The notes beneath the pieces are model-generated. The model was given only the letters and a program-made list of their open reading frames with translations, did not search any database and had not been told where the DNA came from. From positions 682,001-746,000 of the forward strand of contig NZ_JABXJG010000003.1 of assembly GCF_013375535.1 (NCBI RefSeq): 64,000 nucleotides of DNA, given 5' to 3'. Positions 7,956-17,011 of this stretch are shown here, in pieces; within the stretch, counting starts at the first letter, position 1; each line of letters opens with the position of its first letter. The DNA comes from Sphingobium sp. 15-1 (GTDB lineage Bacteria > Pseudomonadota > Alphaproteobacteria > Sphingomonadales > Sphingomonadaceae). Both the position numbers and the translations under genes were made by a program.

Positions 7956-9191
7956 ATGAATTTTGAGGATTCAGCGGAGGAAGCCGCTTTCCGCGCCCGG
8001 GTACGAGCATGGATCGAGGCAAATGCGCCCGTCGGGCTGAAGCGGGAACTGGAGCAGACTCCGTTCGGGCAACTGGGTCTGAAGTCGGTGGACAGTCTTC
8101 AGGCCGCGAAGGACTGGCAGCGCAAGAAGGCGGAGGGCGGCTGGGCCTGTCTGTCATGGCCAAGGGAATATGGCGGGGCGGGCGCGTCGCCCATCGAAAC
8201 CCTCATCTGGCACCAGGAGGAGGGGGTGTACAAGCCGCTGGGCATGCCTTTCATCGTTGGTCTTGGCGTATGCGGCCCCGCGATCCTGGCCTGGGGCACA
8301 GCGGAGCAGAAGGCCAGATTGCTGCCGCCGATGATCGTCGGTGACGAGATCTGGTGTCAGTTGTTTTCGGAGCCGGCGGCGGGGTCCGACCTCGCCGGCG
8401 TTCGGACGCGAGCCCAGCGCAGCGGGGATGACTGGATCATCAACGGCAGCAAAATCTGGTCCAGCGGCGCGCGCGATTCCCAAAAAGGGTTGTTGATCGC
8501 GCGGACGGACCCCAGCCTTCCCAAGCATGCCGGCCTGACGATGTTCTACATCGACACCGACACGCCCGGCGTCGACATCCGGCCAATCAAGCAGATCAAC
8601 GGCCATTCGCACTTCAACGAGGTGTTTTTTACCGATGCCCGGATTCCCGATAGCCATCGGATCGGGCCTGTCGGAGCCGGCTGGAAGGTCACGCTGACCG
8701 CCCTGCTGAACGAGCGCGCGTCCGTCGGCGCCGAAATGCAGACGGGGTTCGACGATCTGCTCCCATTCATCATGCGAAACACCAAGCGCGGGGGGGCTCT
8801 TCTGGATAGCGGGCTCGTGTCGCGGCTGGCGAGCATTGCAGTTCGGGACAACGGCCTGAAGTTCACCAACTATCGCGTGATGACCGCCATTTCCGAGACC
8901 GGCGAGCCGGGTCCGGAGAATTCGGTGATGAAGCTGGTTGCCGGAGCCACCAGCCAGGAGGTCGCGATGCTGGGCATGGACCTTCAGGGCCTTGCCGGTG
9001 CGGTGATGGGCGGCGACGTGAACGAGGATGGCGAGCTGTTCCAGATGATGCTGCTGCGTTCGGCCGGCAGGCGCATCGAGGGCGGCACGGACGAGATCAT
9101 GCGCGGGATCATAGCCGATCGCGTGCTTGGACTGCCGGCGGATATCCGCGTTGACAAGAATGTGCCCTTCAACCTTATCCCGCATTCATAG
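7956..9191 (+). CDS. Acyl-CoA dehydrogenase, catalytic subunit type
   Basis: A 411-residue acyl-CoA dehydrogenase. It keeps WCQLFSEPAAGSDLAG in the FAD/substrate region and the C-terminal RRIEGGTDEIMRGIIADRVLGLP, whose glutamate is the expected catalytic base. It would introduce a 2,3-double bond into an acyl-CoA, with FAD passing electrons to ETF. No etfAB is present in this window. It may pair with the gene at 3840, which lacks the base. Start is ATG 7956 (a GTG at 7944 is an alternative), 35 bases after the monooxygenase stop. Confidence 0.88.
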   Translation: MNFEDSAEEAAFRARVRAWIEANAPVGLKRELEQTPFGQLGLKSVDSLQAAKDWQRKKAEGGWACLSWPREYGGAGASPIETLIWHQEEGVYKPLGMPFIVGLGVCGPAILAWGTAEQKARLLPPMIVGDEIWCQLFSEPAAGSDLAGVRTRAQRSGDDWIINGSKIWSSGARDSQKGLLIARTDPSLPKHAGLTMFYIDTDTPGVDIRPIKQINGHSHFNEVFFTDARIPDSHRIGPVGAGWKVTLTALLNERASVGAEMQTGFDDLLPFIMRNTKRGGALLDSGLVSRLASIAVRDNGLKFTNYRVMTAISETGEPGPENSVMKLVAGATSQEVAMLGMDLQGLAGAVMGGDVNEDGELFQMMLLRSAGRRIEGGTDEIMRGIIADRVLGLPADIRVDKNVPFNLIPHS

Positions 9192-9246
9192 ATCCAGCCG
9201 GGAGCGCTGGCGCACGGCATGGAGAAGGGGCCCGATGGAGGCACAA

Positions 9247-10824
9247 ATGTCAGTAGAACCCTATTCGACCTGTCTGGCGCGCTTCAGGGCGGTTGTGTCC
9301 GCCAGGGGAGCGTCGGTTGCGCTGCGCTATTTTGATGGCGCGCTCAGCTATGACGCGCTGGACGACCTCAGCAACCGATTTGCGGCGTACCTGCGCCGCC
9401 ACGGCCTCGTCTCCGGCGACCGTGTCGCGTTGATCCTGCAGAATGTGCCTGCCTTCATCGCTGCGGTCCTGGGCGTCTGGAAGGCGGGAGGCACCGTCGT
9501 GCCCGCCAATCCGATGTATCGGACCCGTGAGATCGAACTGATCTTTGGGGACTGCAAGCCGAAGATCGCAATCACGACCAAGGACTTTTACGACGACGTT
9601 CTGGCGAAGATGGCTGCCAACCTGGCGCCGGGCCATGTCATGTTCGTCGACGCGCGCGCATTTCAGTCCGCGGACGATCCCCGCGCCTTTTCCTCAAGGA
9701 TATTGGAACTGCCGCGCGGCGGCCTGGACGACCTTCCCGCCGCAGATGGGGATTTGGTCATCGACCCGCAGCCCGACGACCTCGCCTACATCGTTTACAC
9801 ATCGGGGACATCAGGCGTGCCCAAGGGGGTGCGGCTGCTGCACAGGAACATCCTGGCCGGAGTCGAGACGAGCATAGCGACCTTCGGGGTCACCTCCGAC
9901 AGCGTCATCCTGGCGATGGCGCCGCTGTTCCATGTAAGCGGTCTGATGCAGCATCTGGGCATCGCGACCTGCTCGGGGGCGGCCCTGGTCCTGCTGCACC
10001 GGTTCGAACCCAGCCTCGCGGTCGAGGCGATCAGGCAGCACCGCGTCACGCACGTCAGCGGGGCGTCGACCGCGTTCATCGCGATGATGAATGTTCCGGG
10101 CACGAGCCGTGCGGATGTTGCGAGCGTGGGTACCATCGTCACCGGCGGCGCGCCGACAGCGCCGGCCATATTGCATCAGATCGAGGACTTTTTCGGCGCC
10201 AAGCCGAGAAATGCCTACGGTCTTACCGAGACGGGCATCGCCAGCCACCTGACCCCCCGTGACGCGGACATTCCAGTCGACCGGGAAACGGGCGCTATCT
10301 CGGTCGGGCGTCCCAATGTGGGTTTCCAATCGCTCATTGTCGATGAGGAGGGCAAGCCGGTTCCAGCGGGCGAAGCTGGCGAGATCGTGGTGAAGGGCCC
10401 GACGGTGGCGGATGGCTATTGGGGGAAGGCTGAGGAAACCGCCGCGGCGTTCCGTGAGACGGGCTTTCACACCGGCGATATTGGACGGGTCGACGCGGAC
10501 GGCTGGTATTATATCATCGACCGCAAGAAGGACATGATCAGCGCGAGCGGCTTCAAGGTCTGGCCGCGCGAAGTCGAGGACGTTCTTTACAGCCACCCAG
10601 CGGTCAGGGAGGCTGCGGTCGTCGGTGTTCCCGACAGCTATCGCGGCGAAACGGTGAAGGCGGTGGTGAGCCTGAAGGAAGGGCATCACGTTACCGATGG
10701 GGAGCTGATCGGTCATTGCCGCGAGCGGCTGGCCGCCTACAAAACGCCGCGCCTGATCGAAATCATTGCCGAACTGCCCAAGAATCCCGCAGGCAAGATC
10801 CTGCGCCGCGAGCTCAAATCATGA
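9247..10824 (+). CDS. Acyl-CoA synthetase (AMP-forming)
   Basis: A 525-residue ANL-superfamily ligase that activates a carboxylic acid to its CoA thioester through an acyl-adenylate. Motifs run in order: P-loop YTSGTSGVPKGV (about 183), YGLTETG (about 327), DGWYYIIDRKKDMISASGFK (hinge and A8) and the terminal PKNPAGKILRREL with the catalytic lysine. It probably activates the acid released when the lactone is opened. Start 9247 is chosen because GGAGG lies six bases upstream; the frame is open to 9127 and an ATG at 9235 is the alternative. Same operon as the two acyl-CoA dehydrogenases. Confidence 0.9.
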   Translation: MSVEPYSTCLARFRAVVSARGASVALRYFDGALSYDALDDLSNRFAAYLRRHGLVSGDRVALILQNVPAFIAAVLGVWKAGGTVVPANPMYRTREIELIFGDCKPKIAITTKDFYDDVLAKMAANLAPGHVMFVDARAFQSADDPRAFSSRILELPRGGLDDLPAADGDLVIDPQPDDLAYIVYTSGTSGVPKGVRLLHRNILAGVETSIATFGVTSDSVILAMAPLFHVSGLMQHLGIATCSGAALVLLHRFEPSLAVEAIRQHRVTHVSGASTAFIAMMNVPGTSRADVASVGTIVTGGAPTAPAILHQIEDFFGAKPRNAYGLTETGIASHLTPRDADIPVDRETGAISVGRPNVGFQSLIVDEEGKPVPAGEAGEIVVKGPTVADGYWGKAEETAAAFRETGFHTGDIGRVDADGWYYIIDRKKDMISASGFKVWPREVEDVLYSHPAVREAAVVGVPDSYRGETVKAVVSLKEGHHVTDGELIGHCRERLAAYKTPRLIEIIAELPKNPAGKILRRELKS

Positions 10825-10902
10825 CGTTGCGATACGTTCGATGAAGAACGAGAATTTGAAAAGAGCGGCCGGTCTATCCCTACTTAATGACGGGCGGGTT
10901 GG

Positions 10903-12150
10903 ATGACATCCGGCGCGCGTACCGAATGGAGAAACGCCTGACCGATCCCTTTCGCCGGGGCCATCTGCTATGCCATCGCCTCGATATATTTCTATTCGAT
11001 GGGGATGTTCATCGCGCCGATCGAAAAGGAACTGGGCTGGAGCCGTGCGCAGATTTCCTCCGCCTTCGTGATCCTGTCCGTCGTGGGTGTTTTCGCCAAC
11101 CCGCTGATGGGCCGGGTGCTTGACCGCTACGGCTCGCGTCGCGTCGCCCTGTTCGGCATGTCGGTTCACTGCGCCGCGTTCAGCGCAATGAGTCTGGTCG
11201 AAAGCCTATGGATGTGGTGGTTCCTGTGGGGGCTGGCGGCCGTCGGTGGCGCGGCCGTGAGCGCGATGGTCTGGGTCGCGGCGACTGTGTCGCGGTTCGA
11301 TAAGGCGCGGGGCCTCGCGCTGGCGATTACCCTGTGCGGAGCGGGCATCGGCGCGTCCGCCGCCCCGCTTCTGGCGAGTGGATTCATTGCCGACTATGGT
11401 TGGCGGGGCGCTTATGCAAGACTGGGCGCGGGAATGGCGGCGGTGGCGTTGCCGCTTATCCTGCTGCTGTTCTATGACGCTTCGGATCTGCGCCGCCGTT
11501 CTGGAGAACCGGTCCATGCGCCCGCGCAGCGGGCCTTAGTGGGCGGCTCATCCTATCTGGAAGCCCTGTGGTCGATGCAGTTCATCAAGCTCGCGCTATC
11601 GACCCTCCTGCTTTCGGTCCCGATGTTTGCGATCAGCGCCAACTTGATACCGATATTGGCCAGCTTGGGCATCGACAATGTCGTCGCCGCCAGCGCCGCC
11701 GCAGCCTTCGGCATGGGGTCGCTTGCCGGGCGCGCGGGGACGGGACTGCTGCTCGACCGCGTCAATCCGACGATATTGGGCGCCGTCATCTTCGCCCTGC
11801 CGATCGCCGGCCTGGTCCTGTTGATGAGTGGCGCTGCAATCGCCCCCGCCGTCATCATCGGCGCCGCGACACTCGGTCTGGCGCTTGGGGGCGAGATAGA
11901 CATAGTCGCCTATCTGACGAGCCGGTATATGGCGGAGACCGAGTTCGCTTCACTATTTGGCATCATTGTGACGATGCAGATACTCGCGCTCGGAATCGGC
12001 CCCTTCGCCGTCAACTATGGGTTCGACCTGACCGGATCGTACAGCAGCTTCCTGGTCGCGGCGCTGCCCTGCTTTGCGCTGGCGTCGATGATGATCCTGT
12101 CGCTGGGCAAGCCCCGCATAACTGTCGGGCAGCCCGCTGAAGCGGCCTGA
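10903..12150 (+). pseudogene. MFS transporter with stop codon in first helix
   Basis: A major facilitator protein. From ATG 10903 the frame reads a short leader ending EWRNA, then TGA at 10939-10941, then without any frame change continues PIPFAGAICYAIASIYFYS and a full set of later helices. The intact paralogue at 31230 reads across the same place as EFAVGWPLLIGCFAG, so the homology passes through the stop. A TGG to TGA change is the simplest explanation. The internal ATG at 10999 would give a protein of 383 residues lacking most of helix 1, probably not functional. It is last in the operon starting at 3840 and was presumably an uptake or efflux carrier for a pathway compound. A sequencing error or readthrough cannot be excluded. 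Confidence 0.65.
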
Positions 12151-12178
12151 CATCGCCGCCTGCTTGAACGGCAGCGGT

Positions 12179-13288
12179 TCAGATCAGGACGGTGACGCCG
12201 ACCGACTTCAACCTGGCCGCTGTCACATTGCACCGGTCGAGCAATTGGACAGCCTCCACATCCAGCGCTGCCAAGATCTGCGCGATCTTGCTGAAATCGT
12301 GCGCGTGCGGGCCGTTCTTGGCGGGGTGCATGAACGAGGCTGGCGTGTTGGCAGCACTTCGGGATGCCGACGCGATGATGATGACGCCCGCGCCGCGCGC
12401 GCTGATCGCTTCCATCGCCCGCGCCAGATCATTTTCTCCGCCCGCTTCCGCGATGAGGCTGGTCAGCGGCGAGGCCGGTCTGAGAACCAGCGGGACCGCA
12501 CGCAAAGCGTCCGCTTTTCCCTTTTGCAGCACGATCGTCTCCGACTTGTCGAGATCGGACGTGACGATCTTCATCTGCCACGTTCCGCCATGTCGGCTTT
12601 CGAACGCCGTCACCGTTGAGCAATCTATGTAGCTGTCCTGTTTCTGGCGGAAAACAAAGAGATCTTTGATGCATCCCAGCTTGAGATCCAGGCGGCAGGC
12701 CAGCCGCGCAAGATCGCTAAGATCGGCATCCTCGCCGGCATCGTTGATGATGCTGCATATCACGCCGGAGGGGTTCATCCCGGCCAGACGTGCGAGGTCG
12801 GTCGCGGCTTCAACTTGGCCGATCCGCCCCAGCACCCCGCCATCCGCGGCGCGGAGCGGGAAAATGTGGCCGGGGGTCACGATCTCCAGGGATGGATCGG
12901 TGGCATAGATTGCCGTGGCGATGGTCCTGGCGCGGTCGGCTACCGAAATGCCGGTACTGACGCCATGCCTTGCCTCGATAGATACCGTGAAGGCGTGTCC
13001 GTCATGCTGGTCCGGCGTGCCCGTCATCATCGGCAGGCCCAGTTCTTCGATGCGTTGCCGGGTCAATGCCAGGCAGATCACGCCCTTGCCATGGCGCGCC
13101 ATGGCATTGATCATCGCCGGTGTCGCCATCTGCGCCGCGCCGAGCAGGAAACCCCGATTGGCGCCATGGTCATAGACGATGACCATTCGCCCGTTCCGAA
13201 GCTCGTCGAGCAGATCTTCAACTGGGCTGAAGCGTGGAAGCGCGGTTTCGTCGCTGTCCGCGTCAAAATAGAGTGCCTTCGCCAACAT
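12179..13288 (-). CDS. RibBA-like protein with both active sites degenerate
   Basis: A 369-residue protein with the two-domain layout of riboflavin enzyme RibBA. The first domain resembles DHBP synthase: MVIVYDHGANRGF stands where DDEDRENEGD is expected, followed by well-kept HGVSTGISVADRARTI and TPGHIFPLRA. The second resembles GTP cyclohydrolase II but lacks the zinc cysteines. So the acidic metal-binding residues of domain 1 and the cysteine set of domain 2 are gone. RibBA paralogues with altered domains (RibBX-type) are known in Proteobacteria, often near flavin enzymes. Here a flavin reductase lies 32 bases upstream in the same direction, in a cluster with three flavin monooxygenases. 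I infer a flavin-supply, regulatory or new catalytic role; riboflavin synthesis itself is unlikely. Confidence 0.75.
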   Translation of the reverse strand: MLAKALYFDADSDETALPRFSPVEDLLDELRNGRMVIVYDHGANRGFLLGAAQMATPAMINAMARHGKGVICLALTRQRIEELGLPMMTGTPDQHDGHAFTVSIEARHGVSTGISVADRARTIATAIYATDPSLEIVTPGHIFPLRAADGGVLGRIGQVEAATDLARLAGMNPSGVICSIINDAGEDADLSDLARLACRLDLKLGCIKDLFVFRQKQDSYIDCSTVTAFESRHGGTWQMKIVTSDLDKSETIVLQKGKADALRAVPLVLRPASPLTSLIAEAGGENDLARAMEAISARGAGVIIIASASRSAANTPASFMHPAKNGPHAHDFSKIAQILAALDVEAVQLLDRCNVTAARLKSVGVTVLI

Positions 13289-13320
13289 AGCTTACCTCAC
13301 GCAGCCGGACGGCTGCCTTG

Positions 13321-13929
13321 TCATTGGAATGGGATGACCGAATGGATGAGCCCGTTGCAATAAACACCGGGTTCTGATGCACAGTCCTCTTCCCAGAGGT
13401 CCGTAACTTCGCCCACGAAAATCGTGTGACTGCCGAACCCGTGGCTCATGGCGATGCGGCACTCGAACGCCGTTATCGCGCTGAGGAGGACCGGGACATC
13501 GCTGTTGCCGTCTCGCCAGTGATCCGATGCGAAGCGTTCATGCCCCTGCAAACCGCGTTGGTTGGAGAAGATGGCGACGATTTCGCCATGGTCGCTGCGG
13601 AGTTGGTTGACGCTGAACCGGCCGTTCTCGAGGATGAGATCATGCGCGCTCGCGCTCTTGTTCACCGCCACGATAAGCGAGGGAGGGTCGGCGCTGAGCG
13701 AGCACCACGCCGTTGCGACAAGGCCGCGCCGCTGGTCGCCCGTTCCTGTTGCGATGACCGCCATCGCGCCCGGAACCTTGCGCATCTGTTGGATGAACGC
13801 GGTCCTGATCAGGCTGATGGCATCGGCGGATGGCTCGACAATTTCGCTCACCTTATGGGCTCCATCTCGTTTGAGGGGCGGGATTTCCCCGGCCTTGTTC
13901 CGCTGGGTGAGACCGGCCATCGGTGTCAT
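13321..13929 (-). CDS. Flavin reductase (HpaC/FMN-reductase family)
   Basis: About 200 residues with the split-barrel flavin reductase domain: MRKVPGAMAVIATG, GLVATAWCSLSADPPSLIVAV, then FSVNQL and a late FVGEVTDL. The enzyme uses NAD(P)H to reduce free FMN or FAD and hands it to two-component monooxygenases. The luciferase-like monooxygenases at 18886 and 27472 are the natural clients. The start is uncertain: the frame is open to 13968, and I chose 13929 because AGGA precedes it, although the conserved domain begins only some 40 residues later. It is followed by the RibBA-like gene as a two-gene unit, divergent from the LysR gene. Confidence 0.82.
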   Translation of the reverse strand: MTPMAGLTQRNKAGEIPPLKRDGAHKVSEIVEPSADAISLIRTAFIQQMRKVPGAMAVIATGTGDQRRGLVATAWCSLSADPPSLIVAVNKSASAHDLILENGRFSVNQLRSDHGEIVAIFSNQRGLQGHERFASDHWRDGNSDVPVLLSAITAFECRIAMSHGFGSHTIFVGEVTDLWEEDCASEPGVYCNGLIHSVIPFQ

Positions 13930-13996
13930 CTGCGGTGTTGTTCCTGCAAGATGACAGGCGCTTGGCATTAGTTCAAATAATGGTATGTGATGATCT

Positions 13997-14004
13997 TCAT
14001 ATGA
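13997..14004. promoter_or_regulatory. Divergent control region, small palindrome
   Basis: TCATATGA, a perfect 8-bp palindrome in the short gap between the flavin reductase and the LysR gene. LysR proteins usually bind such divergent gaps. Evidence is positional only. Confidence 0.25.
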
Positions 14005-14023
14005 TTACGATATGGGGTGCGTG

Positions 14024-14965
14024 ATGGATGTTCGGGCGCTCACCGTCTTTGTGGCGGCCTATGAGGAAGGGAATTTCAGCCGGGCGGCCGAGCGCCTCAA
14101 TGCCACGCAGCCGGGGGTCAGCGTGCAGATGTCCGCTCTTGAGGCTGAGCTGGGCGTATCTCTGTTCGAGCGGACGGCGCGCGGCGTGGTGCCTACCGGT
14201 CCCGGCAAGCGGCTCTATCCACAGGCGTTGCAGCTCATCCATGATCTCCGCAAGACCGAACATGACATAAAAAGTCTGTCCGGCGTGATAACCGGACAGA
14301 TTACCGTCGGCATTCCGCCGACTCTGAGCATGGCCATATTAGCGCCGGTGTTGACCGCTTATGTCAACGCCTATCCCGATGTCGATATCCGGATATTCGA
14401 AGCCTATAGCGACACGCTGATTTCGCTCATTGAAAGTGGTCAGATCGATTTCGCGTTGGTCGCGCCGCTGCCCAATCATTCCGCCATTACCTATACGAAG
14501 ATCTTTACCGATCATTTTGTCCTTGCTTCAAACCGCGAGCTGGGTCTGGCGGAGGACACCGCCGTATCCTTGAGCGAGCCGCCCCTATTCAAATATGTTG
14601 TCCCCTCCGTGCTGCGCCGCAGCCTCTCGGTCTTGCTGGAGGAGCCATTGAGAACCGGGCGCATCGTGCCCGCCCGGATGATAGAGATAGACGGCCTTGC
14701 CGGCATGCTCGAGTTCATCGCGTCAAGCGACTGGGTGGGGCTGCTCCCTTCGGCCACAGCGCACAGCCGGTTTGGCACCGACAATATCCGGTTCAGCCCG
14801 ATCACGGAAGAAATCCACATCAATTATTTCGTCGCGCATCTGCGGACCAGGCCGCTCGACACCGCCTGTGAGAAATTCGTTGAGCTTATCCATGCAAATC
14901 TCTCGCTCGTCGAGCATGGCAGTTCGCGATTCCGCATCACGCGGCGCGGTTTGGAGGAGGGCTGA
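14024..14965 (+). CDS. LysR family regulator
   Basis: A 313-residue LysR-type regulator. The N-terminal winged helix-turn-helix is typical (FVAAYEEGNFSRAAERLNATQPGVS, then LEAELGVSLFERTARGVVPT), followed by the two-lobed effector-binding domain beginning at ITVGIPPTLSMAILAPVL. It is divergent from the flavin reductase and RibBA-like unit and lies upstream of the SDR gene at 15049, so it may activate one of them with a pathway compound as co-inducer. It is a second regulator beside the TetR protein at 21441. The start at 14024 puts the family N-terminus MDVRALTVF first; ATG 14012 is the alternative. Confidence 0.88.
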   Translation: MDVRALTVFVAAYEEGNFSRAAERLNATQPGVSVQMSALEAELGVSLFERTARGVVPTGPGKRLYPQALQLIHDLRKTEHDIKSLSGVITGQITVGIPPTLSMAILAPVLTAYVNAYPDVDIRIFEAYSDTLISLIESGQIDFALVAPLPNHSAITYTKIFTDHFVLASNRELGLAEDTAVSLSEPPLFKYVVPSVLRRSLSVLLEEPLRTGRIVPARMIEIDGLAGMLEFIASSDWVGLLPSATAHSRFGTDNIRFSPITEEIHINYFVAHLRTRPLDTACEKFVELIHANLSLVEHGSSRFRITRRGLEEG

Positions 14966-14997
14966 CAGCGGCGCCAAGCATCTGCCTTGCATTAATT

Positions 14998-15011
14998 TAG
15001 TTGATCAACTA
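14998..15011. promoter_or_regulatory. Palindromic operator, site 2 (best copy)
   Basis: TAGTTGATCAACTA, a perfect 14-bp palindrome 37 bases before the SDR start at 15049. It defines the repeated motif of the cluster. Its TTGATC can also be read as a -35 box with TATCGT (15023-15028) as -10 at 16-base spacing, which would let a bound repressor block RNA polymerase. Confidence 0.7.
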
Positions 15012-15013
15012 GA

Positions 15014-15029
15014 TACGATTCATATCGTA
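15014..15029. promoter_or_regulatory. Second inverted repeat in the SDR promoter
   Basis: TACGAT and ATCGTA separated by TCAT form a perfect 6-bp inverted repeat two bases downstream of operator site 2. It overlaps the candidate -10. It could bind another factor, for example the LysR protein encoded just upstream. Confidence 0.35.
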
Positions 15030-15048
15030 ACAGGAGAGGGATGTTCCA

Positions 15049-15858
15049 ATGGATAGCGGAAATGAACCTGCGGAATCCGGGATTCCCGAAGCCTATCGAT
15101 CGTTAAGTCTGCGCGATCGTGTCATCGTCGTGACCGGTGGGGGCGGGGGAATTGGCGGAAGCGCCGCGAAACTGTTTGCCGCACGCGGCGCTTCGGTCGT
15201 TGTCTCCGACAAGAATGGCGCGGCCGCAAAGGGGGTCGCTGACGCAATCATCGCATCCGGCGGACAGGCGACCTCGATCGAGACCGATGTGTCGGTGGAG
15301 GCTGATGTAGAGGCGATGGTTGCTCTTGCGGTATCGACCTTCGGCAAGCTCGACGGGGCGTTCAACAATGCCGGCATCGGATCGAAAGGCGGAGCGCTTA
15401 CCGACTATGCGCTTGATGATTGGCGCAACACCTTCTCGGTCAACATCAACGGCATGTTCCTGTGTTTGAAGCATGAGGTGCGGGCCATGCTGGAGGTCGG
15501 GCGGGGCGCGATCGTGAATACCGGTTCCATCTCGTCCGTCATCGGCCTGCCCGGCAATTATGATTATGACGCAACCAAGCATGCCGTGCTGGGTCTCACC
15601 CGCACCAGCGCGCTCGACTATAGTAGCCGGGGTATCCGCATCAACGCGGTCCTGCCCGCCGCGATCGATACGGCGCTGATGCGCAAGCATATCGGTACGC
15701 GGGAAGACCTCGCTGCGGCCATGGCGGCCAGCCATCCGATCGGGCGCTATGGCGAGGCCATTGAGGTGGCGGAGGCGGCGGCCTGGCTGCTCTCCGACGC
15801 GGCCTCCTTCGTAACTGGTGCCGGTATCGCGGTCGACGGGGGCTATACCGCCGCTTGA
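15049..15858 (+). CDS. Short-chain dehydrogenase/reductase
   Basis: A classical SDR of 269 residues. It has the cofactor loop TGGGGGIGGSAAK, a NNAGIGS segment, the catalytic Ser (NTGSISS), and YDATK supplying Tyr and Lys, plus a closing GAGIAVDGGYTAA. The family interconverts alcohols and ketones with NAD(P). In this cluster it may oxidise a hydroxyl made by the P450 or a luciferase-like enzyme to the ketone needed by the Baeyer-Villiger enzyme; that is inference. It is a single-gene unit with its own operator (site 2) and ends convergent with the SMP-30 gene. Confidence 0.87.
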   Translation: MDSGNEPAESGIPEAYRSLSLRDRVIVVTGGGGGIGGSAAKLFAARGASVVVSDKNGAAAKGVADAIIASGGQATSIETDVSVEADVEAMVALAVSTFGKLDGAFNNAGIGSKGGALTDYALDDWRNTFSVNINGMFLCLKHEVRAMLEVGRGAIVNTGSISSVIGLPGNYDYDATKHAVLGLTRTSALDYSSRGIRINAVLPAAIDTALMRKHIGTREDLAAAMAASHPIGRYGEAIEVAEAAAWLLSDAASFVTGAGIAVDGGYTAA

Positions 15859-15973
15859 TGTGGAAGCTGGCCGGCATCCCAAACCGTTCCAACCGCAGGC
15901 AGCGCTTTATCTTCCCGCCGTGGCTTTACCGCCAGCGCAGCCTTGTCGAGCGCTGCTTCAACGGATCGTCGCC

Positions 15974-17008
15974 TTACCAGTGCACCATCGGCAGCCCGGC
16001 GACCGGGCAACGGAAATAGGGGATAGTCGAACCCTTCAATGATCCAAGATACGCGGTGCGGAGGTCTGGGCCGCCAAATGTGACGCTTGCCAACCACGGC
16101 GCGATGGTTCCGCCAGTGGCGGCCATCGTCTCGAAACGGACGGGCTTGCCGCTGTCAAGTTCCGTATCGAAGCGGGCAGTGGCGGATGCGTCGCCGTCTT
16201 CCAGCAGCGTCAGCGCCTCTCCCTCCGGTGTAATGGCGATCAGCCGATCTGCAAAGATCATCGTGGCCCAGAGGTTGCCATAGGAATCGAAGGCGATTCC
16301 GTCGACCGCTCCGGGGCCGAGCGAAGAGGGGCCGAAAATCTCGCGATCCGTCAATGAGCCGTCCGGCAGCACGCGCAACCTTGTGACCCTGCGCGCTGCG
16401 GTCTCCGCGACGTAGAGCCACTCTTCCTGTGCATCGAAGCGGATCTCATTGGTAAAGGCGAAGCCGTCCGCCACAATGCGCATGCCGCGGTCGTCGATCA
16501 GGGCGATGTAGCCGTCGGCTAGAGTGCTGCAAATAGCGTCGCTCCAGGGATTGACCTTGGTTGACACGGTGATCCAGATTCGGTCGCGCGAATCCCTCAG
16601 CACGAAGTTGACCTTGCCGAGCGGCTGTCCGTCGATGTTGTCGAAGAGGGTGCGGCTCTTGCCGTCGCGGGTCATGATCTCCAGCGCATCAGTGCCGAAA
16701 TTGGCGATGAGCACATCGCCGTTGCGTGCGAAGGCAAGGCCGTTTGGCAGCGTGCCGCCCAGCAGGCTGTTGGCTTCGTTGGCCTCAAGGTTGAAGTGAT
16801 CGCTGGCTGACTGGACGACGAGATGCTGAATCCCGTCCGGGCGGATGTGCATCACGCCGCCGCGCGCGTCAGCCGCCCACAGTGAGCCGTCGCGCTCCGC
16901 CAGGATGCACTCCGGCCGGGCCAGCCCGGTGCCGATGGTCCTGATCGCCACGGGATTAACCTGCCATCCCTTCAGGGGGTTGGGCGCATGGGATCGAAGG
17001 AGCGTCAC
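15974..17008 (-). CDS. SMP-30/gluconolactonase-like hydrolase
   Basis: A 344-residue six-bladed beta-propeller of the SMP-30/gluconolactonase/LRE family, which binds a divalent metal and hydrolyses lactones. Visible blade segments include GTGLARPECILAERDGSLWAAD, NGLAFARNGDVLIANF, FTNEIRFDAQEEWLYVAET and VDGIAFDSYGNLWAT; these provide the usual metal ligands. It is the last gene of the minus-strand operon 20139 to 15974, starting at GTG 17008 only three bases after the BKACE stop. It probably opens a lactone made by the Baeyer-Villiger monooxygenase. A second family member lies at 20391. Confidence 0.83.
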   Translation of the reverse strand: MTLLRSHAPNPLKGWQVNPVAIRTIGTGLARPECILAERDGSLWAADARGGVMHIRPDGIQHLVVQSASDHFNLEANEANSLLGGTLPNGLAFARNGDVLIANFGTDALEIMTRDGKSRTLFDNIDGQPLGKVNFVLRDSRDRIWITVSTKVNPWSDAICSTLADGYIALIDDRGMRIVADGFAFTNEIRFDAQEEWLYVAETAARRVTRLRVLPDGSLTDREIFGPSSLGPGAVDGIAFDSYGNLWATMIFADRLIAITPEGEALTLLEDGDASATARFDTELDSGKPVRFETMAATGGTIAPWLASVTFGGPDLRTAYLGSLKGSTIPYFRCPVAGLPMVHW

Positions 17009-17011
17009 CGG

